Below the pieces are notes generated by a model. The model had not been told where the DNA came from. It ran no database searches and was given only the letters and a program-made list of their open reading frames with translations. From Dechloromonas sp. (GTDB lineage Bacteria > Pseudomonadota > Gammaproteobacteria > Burkholderiales > Rhodocyclaceae), in the NCBI GenBank assembly GCA_016791065.1, contig JAEUOD010000117.1, positions 1-42,860 on the forward strand: DNA of 42,860 bases. Direction: 5' to 3'. Within the stretch, counting starts at the first letter, position 1; the number at the start of each line of letters is the position of its first letter. Below, piece after piece: positions 15,046 through 23,874 of this stretch. Both the position numbers and the translations under genes were made by a program.

Positions 15046-18000
15046 TTATCTCAATGCAAAATCAACGCGGTTCGCCTTGCCCTTGTCGTCTGACTCGGCC
15101 TTGGGTGGCACGAGGAAGAGACGCTCCGGCGCGATCTTGCCCTGCTCGATCAGCCAGACCTGAACGTTCTCGGCGCGACGCTTGGCGAGTTGCTTCAGGT
15201 CATCATCGGTCGCCGGCAGATTCGCCAGCATGAGCTTTTCCATTTCCTCGACCGGCAAATCCTTCTGCAGGCCGACCATGTTGCGCGGCTTGGGAAACTT
15301 GGCCGCCTTGTAGGCCCGTGTCAGGTAGGTCTTGTATTCCTCGGGCTCGATCTCGACGTCGCGCAAGGAATCGGTTTCCTCGCCCTTTTTCGGCAAATCC
15401 TTCTGCTTCTCCTGGCGCATCGCCCGCTCCAGGGCAACCCGTTTGACACCTTCGCGGTCGATCTCGGGATCGGCACGCCCCGTGATGTCGAGCTTCAGGA
15501 CATTGCGCTCGCTCAAGGCCTTGGCCAGGATTTCCAGCTTTTTGGCAGCGGCGTCGTTGACCCGTGCCCGCCCAGGGGCGAACTCAAGATTCGACAGTTC
15601 CTCCCCGCTGCCGAACATCGAACCAAGCAGCGCAAACGGCGAAGTCACCGCCTTGGTAAAGAGGTTCACGATGACCTTCAGGATCAAGCCGCCGACCGAG
15701 AATTCAGGATCATCGAGCGAACCCGAAATGGGCAGATTGAGATCGATCTCGCCACGATTGTTCTTGAGCAGCGAAATCGCCAGATTGACCGGTAGCTTGG
15801 TCGCATCCGGACTTTCCACTGGATCGCCGAAGGTGAACTGGTCGATGAAAACCTTGTTCTCCGCTGCCAGCTGGTTGTTCTCCAGCTTGTAGGCCAGGTT
15901 GAGCGAGAGCTTGCCCTTCTGGATGTTGTAGCCTGCGTACTTGCCCGAGTACGGCGAGAAACCAGTCAGATCGACGCCCGTCACGTCGGCCTTGATGTCG
16001 AGGAAGGATTTGGCGGCCAGCGGGTTGAGCTTGCCTTGAATCTGTACCGGCGCCGATTTGGCGTAGCTGCCGCGCAAATCGAGATCGGCCACGGTGTCTG
16101 CCGCCGAGGAGAGTCCGGTAACCCGCCCACCCAGCTTGGTGACATTGACCGTGTAATTCGGCTTGACGAAGAAATCGGAGAAATTGATCGTGCCGTTCTG
16201 CAGGGTGATCTTGGCGATCTTGATCGGCACCGGCGGTTTGGCTGGCGAAACCTCGGCCGGCTTCTTCTCGACCGGCGCCGCTACCGGCGCGGCGGCGGTC
16301 ATTGCCACCGGTTCGGCACCCGGCTTGCGGACGATATCCTGGACATTGAGCCGACCCGACTGATTGAGGATCAATTTGGAGTAAAAATCGCTCAGCGCGA
16401 TCTCGCCGATATTGATCGCCATCGGCTCGAGGCGGAAATCGATGGCACCAAGATAAAGCGACTTGAGGCGCAGGAAGTCGGCACTGTTTTCCTTGTCCAC
16501 GGCCAGGAAGTCGCCGAGCGTCACCGAGCCCTTGTAGCCCGCCTTGAGGCCCCCGTTCTCAATGCTCGCCACCGCCTCACCCTTGTTCGACACCTGGCCG
16601 CGGCTCAACGCGACGTTCACGTGCTGGGCAAAATACGGTTGCAGGGGCAACAACGGGATGGCGGTCGTCTCGACCTTGAGCGCGACATCGAGCGGCATGC
16701 CCTGAACGCTGCCGCTGACGTTGACAGTCCCCTTCTTGTTCACCTTGCCCTGCAGGACAACGGCGCCCTTCTTGCCCGGCTCGTTGCCGAGATTCTCGCC
16801 CCGCAGGCTGAAGCCCTCGAGTTCCTGGAGCGCCGCCGGCGTCGTCGAACGATCCTCGAAGCGGAACGCCAGATCGGTCACCTCAAGCTTGAGGATGTTA
16901 CCGGTCCACGGCTGCTCGTCCTTGACCTTGGCGTCGGTCGCCCGGATGGTCTTGAGGATCGGCGAACTGACCCATTCAATCCGTCCTTCCTTGTTGCGTA
17001 CCAGACGGGCCTGGCTACCGCTGTTGCTAACCTCGGCGATTTCAATCCGGTGGGCCGGCAGATCGATCCGGACGCCCTTGACCGCCATCCGGTCGACCCG
17101 GAAACGCTCCCCGAGATCGACCTGATAGCTGGCCTCGACAACCTCGATCGGATCGGCCAGGCGACTATCCAGCCGGCCCACCGTTGCCTGCAGGTTGCGT
17201 ACCTCGCCCGCAACCGGCGCCAAATTGGAATCATCCTTCCAGCGCAAGCGAGCATTACTCAGTTCGAAAGCGGCGAGCGACCATTGCAGCGGCTTGGCCG
17301 GAGCAGCCTCGGGCGTCGGCTTGGCAGTGCCGGCCGACGGCCGGGCCAGCTTGTCGGCCAAGGCCAGGATGTTGAATTCGCCCTGACGATCAACGGTCAG
17401 GTTGAGGTCCAATGCATCAATCGCAACCCGTTTGACGGCAAAGTCACGGTTGAAGACATCCGCCTTCTCCAGATCAACGTCAAGCCGCTTCCAGCCAAGC
17501 AGCGCTTCGCCGCTGCGCTCCTTGAGTTCGAGACCGGAGACATGGGCACTGCCCACTACCGCCAGCGAAAACACCTCGTCGGCCACTTCCTTGAAGAGCA
17601 CTTTCAATTCCGAATCGAGCATCCCCGCCTCCAGGCGCAACGGAATCGACTCAGGCACGTAGGCTTGCAGGCCGGCGAGATCGAAACGGTCTAGGTCGAG
17701 ATCCAGTTCGCTTTCGTGTCGGCCGGCGAAGGGCTTGCTCCGCCCCTTGAGCGCCAGCGGCGAGCCGTCGATGACGGCCGAGAAGTTGGGTTCGACCAGC
17801 ACTTCGGCCTGATAGGGCAGACTGGAAACGAAGGGCAAGCCGAGCTTGATGTCGCTGATCAGATGCTTGCGGCCCATCGGTTGATCGTCGAACTCGATCC
17901 GACCATCGAGCAACTGGATGTTGTTGACCGAGAAGCGGGGCGTGCCGGTATCCGGCTCATCCTTGGGCTTCATCCACTCGTCGAGCAGGTCGGAAATGTC

Positions 18001-18411
18001 GTAGCGCCCATCAGCCAGGCGGGCCACCGCCACACGCAGCCCCTGCAGTCGAACCTCGTCAACTACGGCAGCCATCTTGAAGAGTGAGGACGAAGAAAGG
18101 TTGACATAAAGCTCGTCGAAACCGGCTACCTCCTTGCCGCCCTCGGCCTTGACCGAGACCTTTTCAAGACGAGCCGACAGCGCGTAAGGATTGATGTCGA
18201 TCGAGCCGATACTGACATCGCGATGCAGCGCAGCCCCGAGTCGTTCGAGCAAAATGGATTTGAGCAGGGGCGGCGCAGCGAAGTAGCCAAAAAGACCGAA
18301 AACCAGCAGAAAACCGCCGAGCCATTTGCCGATCCTCTTGCTGCGCGGGGATTTCAATGCGGCACCCAGTCGTGGGATCGCCAATGATTCGCCTGCCTTA
18401 TCGTCTGCCAT
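15046..18411 (-). CDS. Large DUF748/AsmA-like envelope protein
   Basis: A 1121-aa protein with one N-terminal transmembrane anchor (about 27-49) followed by a very long beta-rich periplasmic region of the DUF748 (AsmA-like) type. Repeated segments such as VRLQGLRVAVARLADGRYDI and DINPYALSARLEKVSV are characteristic. An Ala/Pro linker lies about two thirds along, and the C-terminal 150 residues look like an OmpA-type segment (LDITGRADPEID and KRRAENVQVWLIEQGKI, similar to peptidoglycan-binding folds). AsmA-like proteins are implicated in lipid transport between membranes (family knowledge). It is first in the minus-strand run DUF748-rmuC-DUF3293-kinase. Confidence 0.88.
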   Translation of the reverse strand: MADDKAGESLAIPRLGAALKSPRSKRIGKWLGGFLLVFGLFGYFAAPPLLKSILLERLGAALHRDVSIGSIDINPYALSARLEKVSVKAEGGKEVAGFDELYVNLSSSSLFKMAAVVDEVRLQGLRVAVARLADGRYDISDLLDEWMKPKDEPDTGTPRFSVNNIQLLDGRIEFDDQPMGRKHLISDIKLGLPFVSSLPYQAEVLVEPNFSAVIDGSPLALKGRSKPFAGRHESELDLDLDRFDLAGLQAYVPESIPLRLEAGMLDSELKVLFKEVADEVFSLAVVGSAHVSGLELKERSGEALLGWKRLDVDLEKADVFNRDFAVKRVAIDALDLNLTVDRQGEFNILALADKLARPSAGTAKPTPEAAPAKPLQWSLAAFELSNARLRWKDDSNLAPVAGEVRNLQATVGRLDSRLADPIEVVEASYQVDLGERFRVDRMAVKGVRIDLPAHRIEIAEVSNSGSQARLVRNKEGRIEWVSSPILKTIRATDAKVKDEQPWTGNILKLEVTDLAFRFEDRSTTPAALQELEGFSLRGENLGNEPGKKGAVVLQGKVNKKGTVNVSGSVQGMPLDVALKVETTAIPLLPLQPYFAQHVNVALSRGQVSNKGEAVASIENGGLKAGYKGSVTLGDFLAVDKENSADFLRLKSLYLGAIDFRLEPMAINIGEIALSDFYSKLILNQSGRLNVQDIVRKPGAEPVAMTAAAPVAAPVEKKPAEVSPAKPPVPIKIAKITLQNGTINFSDFFVKPNYTVNVTKLGGRVTGLSSAADTVADLDLRGSYAKSAPVQIQGKLNPLAAKSFLDIKADVTGVDLTGFSPYSGKYAGYNIQKGKLSLNLAYKLENNQLAAENKVFIDQFTFGDPVESPDATKLPVNLAISLLKNNRGEIDLNLPISGSLDDPEFSVGGLILKVIVNLFTKAVTSPFALLGSMFGSGEELSNLEFAPGRARVNDAAAKKLEILAKALSERNVLKLDITGRADPEIDREGVKRVALERAMRQEKQKDLPKKGEETDSLRDVEIEPEEYKTYLTRAYKAAKFPKPRNMVGLQKDLPVEEMEKLMLANLPATDDDLKQLAKRRAENVQVWLIEQGKIAPERLFLVPPKAESDDKGKANRVDFALR

Positions 18412-18477
18412 GTTAATCTACCGCCGCTATTTTGTTCTGAATGGGGCAAGCCCGGATTTTTCGGCACGCCTCGATGT

Positions 18478-18517
18478 CTAGATGGTGAACCGCTCAACGC
18501 AGACTGACCAAATCTAG
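18478..18517. other. Inverted repeat in the DUF748 / membrane-protein divergent region
   Basis: CTAGAT (18478-18483) and ATCTAG (18512-18517) are separated by 28 nt, each with adjacent GGT/ACC half-matches. The 140-bp region between the two divergent starts must hold both promoters, but I see no convincing -35/-10 pair. The repeat is short and may be chance. Confidence 0.25.
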
Positions 18518-18551
18518 CATACCGTCACTTGGCGAAACGCAGCAAAAATTC

Positions 18552-18950
18552 ATGAACTGGATCATCGACGACCTCAAGAATGCTCTGGCTCAGCTCAAGC
18601 GCTGGCAGACCTGGCTGGTCATCGGGCTGCTGGGCATTTTTGCACTGCTTGCCTACCTGGTCGGCAAAGTTGCCCTCAAGACCGATGCCTTGCTCAGTTT
18701 CCTGCGCCATACGACAGGTTCTTGCCGCCAGTTGACCAACCTCAATATCATCCTGCTGTTTTGCGGCATGATCTTTTTCTTTTTCTCAGCCGTCCTGACC
18801 CTGGGTGAAATCCAGCGCTATATCGAGTTCCGCCAGCGCGGTGCCGATTATCAAGCCAGACAGGCCGTGTTCTGGGCCATCGGCTGGGGGAGCGTGACCA
18901 TTGGCATCGCCATCGCCGCCCTCGTGTTCTTCAATTCCTTCTGCCGCTAA
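18552..18950 (+). CDS. Membrane protein of unknown function
   Basis: A 132-aa inner-membrane protein with three hydrophobic segments (about 19-40, 63-86, 105-127) and a charged N-terminus (DDLKNALAQLKRWQ). No domain recognised. It starts at an ATG with no evident Shine-Dalgarno sequence. It lies 12 bp upstream of the diguanylate cyclase gene on the same strand and is probably co-transcribed, so a role linked to that signalling pair is possible. Confidence 0.78.
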   Translation: MNWIIDDLKNALAQLKRWQTWLVIGLLGIFALLAYLVGKVALKTDALLSFLRHTTGSCRQLTNLNIILLFCGMIFFFFSAVLTLGEIQRYIEFRQRGADYQARQAVFWAIGWGSVTIGIAIAALVFFNSFCR

Positions 18951-18962
18951 GCGCGCCGCTCC

Positions 18963-19913
18963 ATGAAAATTCTGATCGTTGAGGACAGTCGGGCCAACCT
19001 CCTCGTCCTCTCCGAGTACGCCAGGGATTTCGGCGCCACCGTGCTTCCGGCCGAGAACGGCGAGAACGCGGTAGCGACCTTCGAACGCGATCGCCCCGAC
19101 ATGGTCCTGCTCGACGTCGTGCTGCCCGACATCGACGGCTTCGAGGTCGCCCGGCGCGTCCGCGCCCTGGAAACGCCCGGTGACTGGACGCCGATCATCT
19201 TTCTGTCCTCGCTCGGTGCCGACCAGGATATCGAAAAGGGGATCGCTGCCGGCGGCGACGACTACCTGCACAAGCCGGTCAGCGAGATCGTCCTGCACGC
19301 CAAGATTCGCGCCATGCAGCGCATCATCCAGATGCGCACCTCGCTGGTCGTCCTCGCCCGCAAGCTCGACAGCGCCAACCAGGAACTCAAACGCCTTTCG
19401 GCCAGCGACGGTCTGACCGGTATCGCCAATCGACGCTTCTTCGACGAACATATCTCGCGCGAATGGCGGCGCGCCCGGCGCAGCGCAAGCAGCGTCGCGC
19501 TGATGATGTGCGACGTCGATCACTTCAAGCGCTACAACGACACCTACGGCCACCAGGCCGGGGATGAGTGTCTGCGCCAGGTCGCGACGACCATCGCCAC
19601 CAATCTCGAGCGCGCCTCGGATGTCGCGGCGCGATACGGTGGCGAGGAATTCGCCGCCGTCCTGCCGGAAACGCCGATCGGCGGGGCTCTTTTCGTCGCC
19701 GAAAAAATTCGCCACGCCATCCATGCCCTGAACATTCCGCATGCCGGTTCTCCACTCGGGCGCGTCACGCTGAGCATCGGCATCGCCTGCATGGTGCCGG
19801 ATATCGACAACCCGTACGACGAACTGCTCTCGGCCGCCGACAAGGCCCTCTACCACGCCAAGCACACGGGGCGCGACCGGGTCTGCCGTTTCGACAAGAT
19901 TCCCGCAAACTGA
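18963..19913 (+). CDS. Response regulator diguanylate cyclase (REC-GGDEF)
   Basis: A 316-aa cytoplasmic regulator. The receiver domain (1-120) has phosphoacceptor D51 and conserved K104. A helical linker (about 120-145) leads to a GGDEF domain with the active motif GGEEF (226-230), so it should make c-di-GMP from two GTP. The inhibitory I-site RASD (217-220) lies exactly five residues before it, so product feedback is expected. The gene order membrane protein, REC-GGDEF, CheY-like suggests a local phosphorelay, but no histidine kinase gene is adjacent. Confidence 0.95.
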   Translation: MKILIVEDSRANLLVLSEYARDFGATVLPAENGENAVATFERDRPDMVLLDVVLPDIDGFEVARRVRALETPGDWTPIIFLSSLGADQDIEKGIAAGGDDYLHKPVSEIVLHAKIRAMQRIIQMRTSLVVLARKLDSANQELKRLSASDGLTGIANRRFFDEHISREWRRARRSASSVALMMCDVDHFKRYNDTYGHQAGDECLRQVATTIATNLERASDVAARYGGEEFAAVLPETPIGGALFVAEKIRHAIHALNIPHAGSPLGRVTLSIGIACMVPDIDNPYDELLSAADKALYHAKHTGRDRVCRFDKIPAN

Positions 19914-19914
19914 C

Positions 19915-20298
19915 ATGGCCCAAAAACGCGTTTCTATCCTGATCGTCGAAGATAACGACATGATGCGCGCCATCCTTCGCAGCATCCTGCGTGGCGAGGA
20001 ATACGACGTCGTCGGCGAGGCGCGCAATGGCGTCATCGGCGTCGAGATGGCAGAGCGCCTCAAGCCGGACATCGTCTGCATGGATGTCGTGATGCCGGAG
20101 AAGAACGTCCTGGAAGCGATGAGCGAAATCAAGGCGGCCCGCCCGGAAACGGAGATCGTCATGATCACCAGCAACACGGACCCGGATACCGTTCAGGAAT
20201 CGATCATGAACGGTGCTTGCGGCTTCATCGTCAAGCCCTTCAATGCCGCCAAGGTGCTGGACACCTTGAGCAAGGTCAGCAGTCGCCTGGCGAAATAA
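19915..20298 (+). CDS. CheY-like single-domain response regulator
   Basis: A 127-aa stand-alone receiver domain: VEDND acid pocket (11-15), phosphoacceptor D57, T85 and K107. The loop after the phosphorylation site is VMPEKN rather than the usual MPxMDG, lacking the conserved Gly, which may affect dynamics. It starts 1 bp after the cyclase stop, so it is co-translated with it. Its end abuts the convergent gloB. It may shuttle phosphate or bind a c-di-GMP effector; output unknown. Confidence 0.93.
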   Translation: MAQKRVSILIVEDNDMMRAILRSILRGEEYDVVGEARNGVIGVEMAERLKPDIVCMDVVMPEKNVLEAMSEIKAARPETEIVMITSNTDPDTVQESIMNGACGFIVKPFNAAKVLDTLSKVSSRLAK

Positions 20299-20320
20299 TC
20301 AGAAAACGTTGCGCCAGGCG
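20284..20320. terminator. Stem-loop spanning convergent stop codons
   Basis: The 9-bp perfect inverted repeat CGCCTGGCG / CGCCAGGCG (20284-20292 and 20312-20320) encloses both the TAA of the receiver gene (20296-20298) and the stop of gloB (20299-20301). It has no T-run, so it acts at most as a weak or factor-assisted bidirectional terminator. Confidence 0.4.
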
Positions 20321-21072
20321 CGAATGGCAGCGAATACCGGTACCTTGCCGGTATCGGTGAGAGCCTTTCCCTGTTCCACAGCATGCCGCTGGGCCACTGC
20401 AATCACGGCAGGTTCGGTGCAGCGTAAAAAGGGATTGGTCGCCAATTCTTCGGCCAGCGAGGACGGCACGCTCGGCACCTGGCGGGCACGCAGTTCGGCC
20501 ACCGCGGCGACGCGCCGTTGCAGGGCGGCATTCTCCGGCTCGACCGCAAGCGCGAAGCGCAGGTTCATCTCGGTGTATTCGTGAGCGCAATACACTCGCG
20601 TCTCGGCCGGCAAGGCCGCCAGACTGTCGAGCGAAGCCGCCATCTGGGCCGGCGTTCCCTCGAACAGGCGCCCGCAACCGGCCCCGAACAGCGTATCGCC
20701 ACAGAACAACGCACCCGGTGCGTAGTAGGCGAGATGCCCCAGGGTATGACCGGGAACAGCGATGACCTGGCACATCTGGCCAAGTACGTCGATGGACTCG
20801 CCGCCCGCGAGGGGGTGGGTGCAGCCTGTGATAGACTCTTTGGCCGGCGCGAAGACTTGCGGTCGATAGCGCGCGGTCAGATCGGCAACGCCACCCTGGT
20901 GGTCGGCATGGTGATGCGTGATCAGGATGCCTTCCAGGTCGAGCCCGTCGGCTTCGAGCCGCGCGATGACGGGTCCGGCCTCGCCGGGATCGACCACGAA
21001 GGCACGCTGGCCGCGGGTCAGCAGCCAGATGTAATTGTCCTTGAATGCGGGAATGAACGAGACGTCAAACAT
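20299..21072 (-). CDS. gloB: Hydroxyacylglutathione hydrolase (glyoxalase II)
   Basis: A 257-aa metallo-beta-lactamase-fold enzyme that hydrolyses S-lactoylglutathione to D-lactate and glutathione in methylglyoxal detoxification. The metal motif THHHADHQGG is intact, with further ligands in PGHTLGH, FCGDTLF and CAHEYT. The N-terminus MFDVSFIPAFKDNYIWLL is the family start, which selects the ATG at 21072 over a much longer in-frame extension. It is divergent from the methyltransferase-like gene, with 28 bp between starts. Confidence 0.95.
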   Translation of the reverse strand: MFDVSFIPAFKDNYIWLLTRGQRAFVVDPGEAGPVIARLEADGLDLEGILITHHHADHQGGVADLTARYRPQVFAPAKESITGCTHPLAGGESIDVLGQMCQVIAVPGHTLGHLAYYAPGALFCGDTLFGAGCGRLFEGTPAQMAASLDSLAALPAETRVYCAHEYTEMNLRFALAVEPENAALQRRVAAVAELRARQVPSVPSSLAEELATNPFLRCTEPAVIAVAQRHAVEQGKALTDTGKVPVFAAIRAWRNVF

Positions 21073-21100
21073 GCCGGAACTATCGAGCCAAGGACGCCGG

Positions 21101-21817
21101 ATGTCAATTCCCGGCTTCGAGGCTTGGCTCGATTCAGCCCAGGGACGCCACGTCATGGCTTGGGAACAGGCGCTGCTCGACGAGACCGTAGCCGACATCT
21201 TCGGCTTCAATGCCCTGCAGATCGGGCTGCCGCAGTGCGACTTCCTGCGCACCAACCGCATCCCGCTGCGCCAGCTGGCGGGCGATACCGGTGCCGTGCA
21301 TGTCCGCTGCGAACTGACCGCCCTGCCCTTCGCCTCGGCCAGCACCGACCTCGTCGTCCTGCCGCACGTACTGGAGTTCAGCGGCGACCCGCACCAGCTT
21401 CTGCGCGAGGTCGAGCGCATCCTGATCCCGGAAGGCCAACTTATAGTCCTCGGCTTCAATCCCCACTCGCTCTGGGGTCTCCGCCGACTGACCAACCGTT
21501 CGGGAAACTTCCCCTGGAACGGCAGCTACCTGTCGTTGCCCCGACTCAAGGACTGGCTGAAGCTGCTCGGCTTCGAGGTGGATCGGGGAACCCTCGGCTG
21601 CTACGTGCCGCCCATGGACCAGGAGAAATGGCTGCAGCGCTGGCATTTCATGGAAAACGCCGGCCGTCGCTGGTGGCCGTTCGCTGGCGGCATCTACCTG
21701 CTGCGGGCGATCAAGCGCACGCACGGCATGCGCCTGATCACCCCCGACTGGCGAAAGAACATCGTGCGCGCCAAGGCGCTGCGCCCCGTCGTACACAAGG
21801 AAAGCAATGGCAACTGA
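21101..21817 (+). CDS. SAM-dependent methyltransferase-like protein
   Basis: A 238-aa protein with a class I methyltransferase fold signature in its middle ([34 protein letters not shown] and [14 protein letters not shown]). The SAM-binding motif I expected near residues 35-50 is degenerate ([10 protein letters not shown] in place of a GxGxG loop). The start at 21101 has AAGGA close upstream; in-frame starts at 21071 and earlier would run into the gloB start. It overlaps rnhA by 11 bp. Its place before rnhA is common in betaproteobacteria, but the substrate is unknown. Confidence 0.82.
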   Translation: MSIPGFEAWLDSAQGRHVMAWEQALLDETVADIFGFNALQIGLPQCDFLRTNRIPLRQLAGDTGAVHVRCELTALPFASASTDLVVLPHVLEFSGDPHQLLREVERILIPEGQLIVLGFNPHSLWGLRRLTNRSGNFPWNGSYLSLPRLKDWLKLLGFEVDRGTLGCYVPPMDQEKWLQRWHFMENAGRRWWPFAGGIYLLRAIKRTHGMRLITPDWRKNIVRAKALRPVVHKESNGN

Positions 21818-22253
21818 AGAAACTGTGGAAATCTTTACCGATGGCGCCTGCAAGGGCAATCCCGGCCCGGGCGGCTGGGGCGCGATCCTGCGCCTTGGCC
21901 CGCACGAGAAGGAAATGTGGGGCGGCGAAAAGGAAACCACCAACAACCGCATGGAACTGACCGCCGCGATCCGCGCCATCGAAGCTCTCAAGCGCCCGGT
22001 CAGCGGCAAGATCTACACCGACTCGCAATACGTGCTCAAGGGCATCAACGAGTGGATCCACGGCTGGAAACGTAATGGCTGGAAGACCTCCGACAAGAAG
22101 CCGGTCAAGAATGCCGACCTCTGGCAGTTGCTCGATGCCCAGGTCAAACAGCACAAGCTGACCTGGATCTGGGTCAAGGGTCATGCCGGCCACCCGGAAA
22201 ACGAACGCGCCGATGCCCTGGCCAATCGCGGCATCGAAGAACTCAAGGGATAA
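21807..22253 (+). CDS. rnhA: Ribonuclease HI
   Basis: A 148-aa enzyme that cuts the RNA of RNA-DNA hybrids. The catalytic carboxylates are D12 ([14 protein letters not shown]), E50 (NRMELTAAI), D72 (YTDSQYV) and D136, with H126 in [12 protein letters not shown]. Length is standard. It overlaps the upstream gene by 11 bp and is followed 3 bp later by dnaQ, the classic rnhA-dnaQ pairing, here in the same direction. Confidence 0.97.
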   Translation: MATEETVEIFTDGACKGNPGPGGWGAILRLGPHEKEMWGGEKETTNNRMELTAAIRAIEALKRPVSGKIYTDSQYVLKGINEWIHGWKRNGWKTSDKKPVKNADLWQLLDAQVKQHKLTWIWVKGHAGHPENERADALANRGIEELKG

Positions 22254-22256
22254 GCC

Positions 22257-22973
22257 ATGCGCCAGATCTTCCTCGACACCGAAACCACCGGCCTCGACCC
22301 GCGCCAGGGCCATCGCATCATTGAAGTCGCCTGCGTCGAGATGGTGAATCGCCGCCTTACCGGCCGCCACCTCCACAAGTACACCAACCCCGAGCGCGAG
22401 ATTGACGAAGGCGCCCAGGCGGTGCATGGCATCACGCTCGAATTCCTCGCCGACAAGCCGAAATTCGCCGACATCGTCGACGAGTTCCTGGAGTTCATCA
22501 ACGGCGCCGAACTGATCATCCACAACGCGCCCTTCGATATCGGCTTCCTCAATGCCGAACTCCGCCGGCTCGACCGCGTGCCGGTCGAAACCATCTGCAG
22601 CGGCGTCACCGATACGCTGAAGATGGCCAAGGAATTGCACCCGGGCAAGCGCAACAGCCTCGACGCCCTCTGCGAACGCTACGAAATCGACAACTCGACG
22701 CGCACCCTGCACGGCGCCCTGCTCGACACCGAGCTGCTGGCCGATGTCTTCCTCGCCATGACGCGCGGCCAGAACAGCCTGATGATCGAGCCGGACGATG
22801 CCGAGCTCATGCCGCAAATCGGCGCCGATGGCCAGGTGCGCCAGCGCAAGCCGCTGCTCGTACGCCGGGCCGACGAGGCGGAACTGGCCGAACACGACAA
22901 GGTCCTGGCCGCTATCGACAAGGAATCCAAGGGCGCCTGCATCTGGCTGCCCAAGACCGAAACGACCGCCTAA
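22257..22973 (+). CDS. dnaQ: DNA polymerase III epsilon subunit (proofreading exonuclease)
   Basis: A 238-aa DEDDh 3'-5' exonuclease of the replicative polymerase core. ExoI is DTETTG (D7, E9), ExoII has D94 (HNAPFDIGFLN), and ExoIII holds H152 and D157 (LHGALLDTELLADV). The C-terminal region (about 180-238) is the alpha-subunit-binding tail, low in conservation. It follows rnhA directly and precedes the membrane hydrolase by 7 bp. Confidence 0.96.
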   Translation: MRQIFLDTETTGLDPRQGHRIIEVACVEMVNRRLTGRHLHKYTNPEREIDEGAQAVHGITLEFLADKPKFADIVDEFLEFINGAELIIHNAPFDIGFLNAELRRLDRVPVETICSGVTDTLKMAKELHPGKRNSLDALCERYEIDNSTRTLHGALLDTELLADVFLAMTRGQNSLMIEPDDAELMPQIGADGQVRQRKPLLVRRADEAELAEHDKVLAAIDKESKGACIWLPKTETTA

Positions 22974-22980
22974 GACGCCG

Positions 22981-23874
22981 ATGATCGCATTCATCCTGCT
23001 CCTGCTGGGCAGCCTCGAACTGGGCGCCTATCTGGCTATCGCCCGCCTCGGCTTCGGGGCCGGCTGGCCCTATGCCATCGCTGGTGCCATCGGCGGCATG
23101 CTCGGCCTGCGGGCCGGCCTCAACGCCGTCCTCTGGATGTTCAGCATGGCCTTCGCCTCGCCGGCACCGCGCCTTGGTTTTGCGCGAACGGCGCGGCTGA
23201 TGCTCAGTGACTACCTTGCCTTCCTGTTCACCTTCCTGCTCGTCGTCCCGTTCGGAGGCCTCTGGATGCCGGCCGACCGCCTCGTGCCGGGCAAGCGCAC
23301 CATCCTGCTGGTACATGGCTACGGCTGCAGCCGCGCCGTCTGGTGGTTGCTGCGCCGGCGTCTGGAAGCGGCAGGCCATTGCGTCGCGACGCTCAGTCTG
23401 ACGCCGCCGCTGGCCAGCATCGGCAAGCTGGTGCCGCAACTCAACGACCGCATCGAGGCGGTCTGCGCGGCGACCGGGAACAAGCAAGTGACCTTGCTCG
23501 GCCACAGCATGGGCGGACTGGTCTGCCGCTCTTACCTGGCCCGCCACGGTATCGCACGGGTCGACCGGCTGATCACGCTGGCTACCCCGCATGCGGGCAG
23601 CGAATCAGCCCGCATCGTGCCCGGCCGCAATGCCCGCGAGATGGAACCGGATTCGCTCTGGCTGCGCGACATGGCGCAGGAACGCGTACGGATTCCGGCC
23701 ATCTGCCTGCGCAATCCGTATGACAATTACGTCATGCCGCAGGATAATCAGCGCCTGCCCGGTGCCCGCGATGTGGAACTGCCGCCGGTCGGCCACCTGG
23801 CCATGCTTTACGACAGGCGGGTCGCCGATATCGTGCGCACCACCTGCTTCGAGGAAAGAAGGAAAACCGCATGA
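22981..23874 (+). CDS. Membrane-anchored alpha/beta hydrolase (lipase-like)
   Basis: A 297-aa protein with two or three N-terminal hydrophobic segments (about 1-22, 28-58, 78-95), then an alpha/beta-hydrolase domain: oxyanion motif LLVHGYG, nucleophile S176 in GHSMGG, D248 (NPYDNYVMP) and H272 (VGHLAML). The triad is complete, so it is probably an active esterase or lipase facing the periplasm. Substrate unknown. Its end overlaps the aminopeptidase start by 4 nt (ATGA). Confidence 0.85.
   Translation: MIAFILLLLGSLELGAYLAIARLGFGAGWPYAIAGAIGGMLGLRAGLNAVLWMFSMAFASPAPRLGFARTARLMLSDYLAFLFTFLLVVPFGGLWMPADRLVPGKRTILLVHGYGCSRAVWWLLRRRLEAAGHCVATLSLTPPLASIGKLVPQLNDRIEAVCAATGNKQVTLLGHSMGGLVCRSYLARHGIARVDRLITLATPHAGSESARIVPGRNAREMEPDSLWLRDMAQERVRIPAICLRNPYDNYVMPQDNQRLPGARDVELPPVGHLAMLYDRRVADIVRTTCFEERRKTA

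Noticed and set aside
16036-17694. 552-aa open frame on the plus strand opposite DUF748
   Set aside because: Antisense shadow of a well-supported gene in high-GC DNA; Arg/Leu/Gly/Asp-rich with no domain, no RBS.
18786-20177. 463-aa minus-strand frame opposite the REC-GGDEF gene
   Set aside because: Covers two genes with complete motif sets on the other strand; translation lacks any recognisable family pattern.
20334-20354. Inverted repeat ATACCGG / CCGGTAT inside gloB
   Set aside because: Lies in coding sequence with no regulatory context; probably chance.
20299-21495. Long gloB form with 141 extra N-terminal residues
   Set aside because: The extension would run antisense through the methyltransferase-like gene and is unlike the glyoxalase II N-terminus, which starts MFDVSFIPAF.
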